From Latrodectus hesperus (Eukaryota; Arthropoda; Arachnida; Araneae; Theridiidae): a DNA stretch of 64,000 bases. The notes beneath the pieces are model-generated. The model saw only the letters and a list, made by a program, of their open reading frames with translations, made no database searches and was not told the origin of the DNA. This document shows, piece after piece, positions 63,300 through 64,000 of the stretch; position 1 is the stretch's first letter, and every line of letters begins with the position of its first letter. The position numbers and the translations under genes were made by a program. The DNA lies in the NCBI GenBank assembly GCA_037975125.1, contig CM075862.1, forward strand, positions 42,918,924-42,982,923, read 5' to 3'.

Positions 63300-64000
63300 C
63301 TTTTAGTCGACTAATTTCGCACTTTCCTGTTGCCATTTTTCCGAGAAAATGTCCTCGGGGGATTCTTTAAAAATGTGCTTCGGTATAAAAGACTCAAATA
63401 AAAATAAATTGTAGAAAATTCTACTCGAAGGCAAATTTAACGCATTTGAATTGTAAATGTCGTCATTAAATCAACACATCTATTTCACATGCATAAAATG
63501 GAATGAAAAATACCAATCCATTTCGAATCTGTCAGCGAGTGCGCTATAAAAGCGTACATTTGAAAACATAACAGAAAGAGTATAGATTGCGATATTTTAA
63601 TTCCATATTTTTACTGGGTCAATCACATAAATTACATGGATGGCTCCGTTTCCAAGTGGAGGAAGTGGACTCTTGGAATCATGTTCGAAACTCTTTTAAA
63701 TCGACGATCAAAAGACAGACGATCTTGTATGCCTGTGTGTGTGCTCTACTTTATCTAAATAGAGCGCGAAACTGCAGTAGAGACACACCTCAACTCACCA
63801 CCGAAATGACCTTGAAATACTACCTATCTCACATGATCGTTCTGGTGTCATCAGAGGGGAAAATGTCTTTAGAGTTGCATCCGCTTTTTTATATGACTTC
63901 ACCCAGCAGGACGCCTCTATAAATAAGGCCTCATGGACTTGATTTGTTTCGTAGCGATCGTGTTCAGTTAAAGACTGACGAAAAAATTTTGCTATTATTT
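63300..64000 (+). promoter_or_regulatory. GC-richer right edge with TATA-like boxes (candidate promoter region)
   Basis: GC rises towards the window end. TATAAAAG lies at 63545-63552 and TATAAATA at 63918-63925. An arthropod-type initiator, TCAGTT, occurs at 63964-63969, but 48 bp from the nearer TATA, which is further than the usual ~30 bp. The 111-codon frame at 63587-63922 lacks any recognisable domain. A gene may start beyond the window; this is weak inference. Confidence 0.25.

Noticed and set aside
63587..63922. 111-codon frame near the right edge
   Set aside because: No domain or signal peptide recognised, and TATA-like motifs lie both before and inside it. Length is possible by chance.

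Overview
The window is AT-rich, intron-poor eukaryotic DNA with no bacterial or viral gene organisation. I judge it to be animal, most plausibly arthropod and perhaps a spider. The grounds are long (TA)n microsatellites, decayed mariner and Tc1-like DNA transposons, and several tRNA-derived SINE families with box A/box B promoters. The taxonomic call is inference. No host protein-coding exon could be supported: every open reading frame outside the two transposons is short, low in complexity or a by-product of a repeat. The segment is therefore intergenic, or the inside of a very large intron.

Layout. 1-8.5 kb: single-copy AT-rich DNA, a GATA-type microsatellite at the left edge, a 43-bp minisatellite at 4.5 kb, a complete tRNA-SINE with 14-bp target-site duplications (5.6-5.9 kb), and a 5'-truncated retroposon with an (AAC)n tail and 12-bp duplications (6.6-6.8 kb). 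8.5-8.8 kb: a small GC-richer island with three exact E2F-type motifs. 9.05-10.33 kb: a mariner element (1,276 bp) inside a (TA)n tract. 10.9-31 kb: mostly featureless DNA with several strong hairpins (10.9, 14.6, 18.1, 21.8 and 30.7 kb), a perfect 36-bp tandem duplication (19.7 kb) and a candidate promoter/first-exon region (28.9-29.8 kb). 34.4-35.5 kb: a diverged tandem array of about seven units of roughly 140-195 bp. 37.7-38.1 kb: two tRNA-SINEs head to head. 39.7-40.0 kb: a homeodomain-motif-rich island that looks like a regulatory element. 47.07-48.57 kb: a Tc1-like element (1,496 bp), also inside (TA)n. 53.1-53.4 kb: another SINE. 60-61.2 kb: two inverted copies of a further SINE family, one with 12-bp target duplications. 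63.3-64 kb: a GC-richer right edge with TATA-like motifs.

No set of genes here works together as a pathway. Both transposases are broken by stops and frameshifts, and in both the second catalytic aspartate codon is replaced by asparagine. The SINEs would have depended on an unseen LINE. The most novel-looking signals are structural: the degenerate ~160-bp tandem array, the long fold-back at 30.7 kb, the two miRNA-sized hairpins at 14.6 and 21.8 kb, and the E2F-motif cluster at 8.6-8.7 kb. I found no convincing new multi-gene system.
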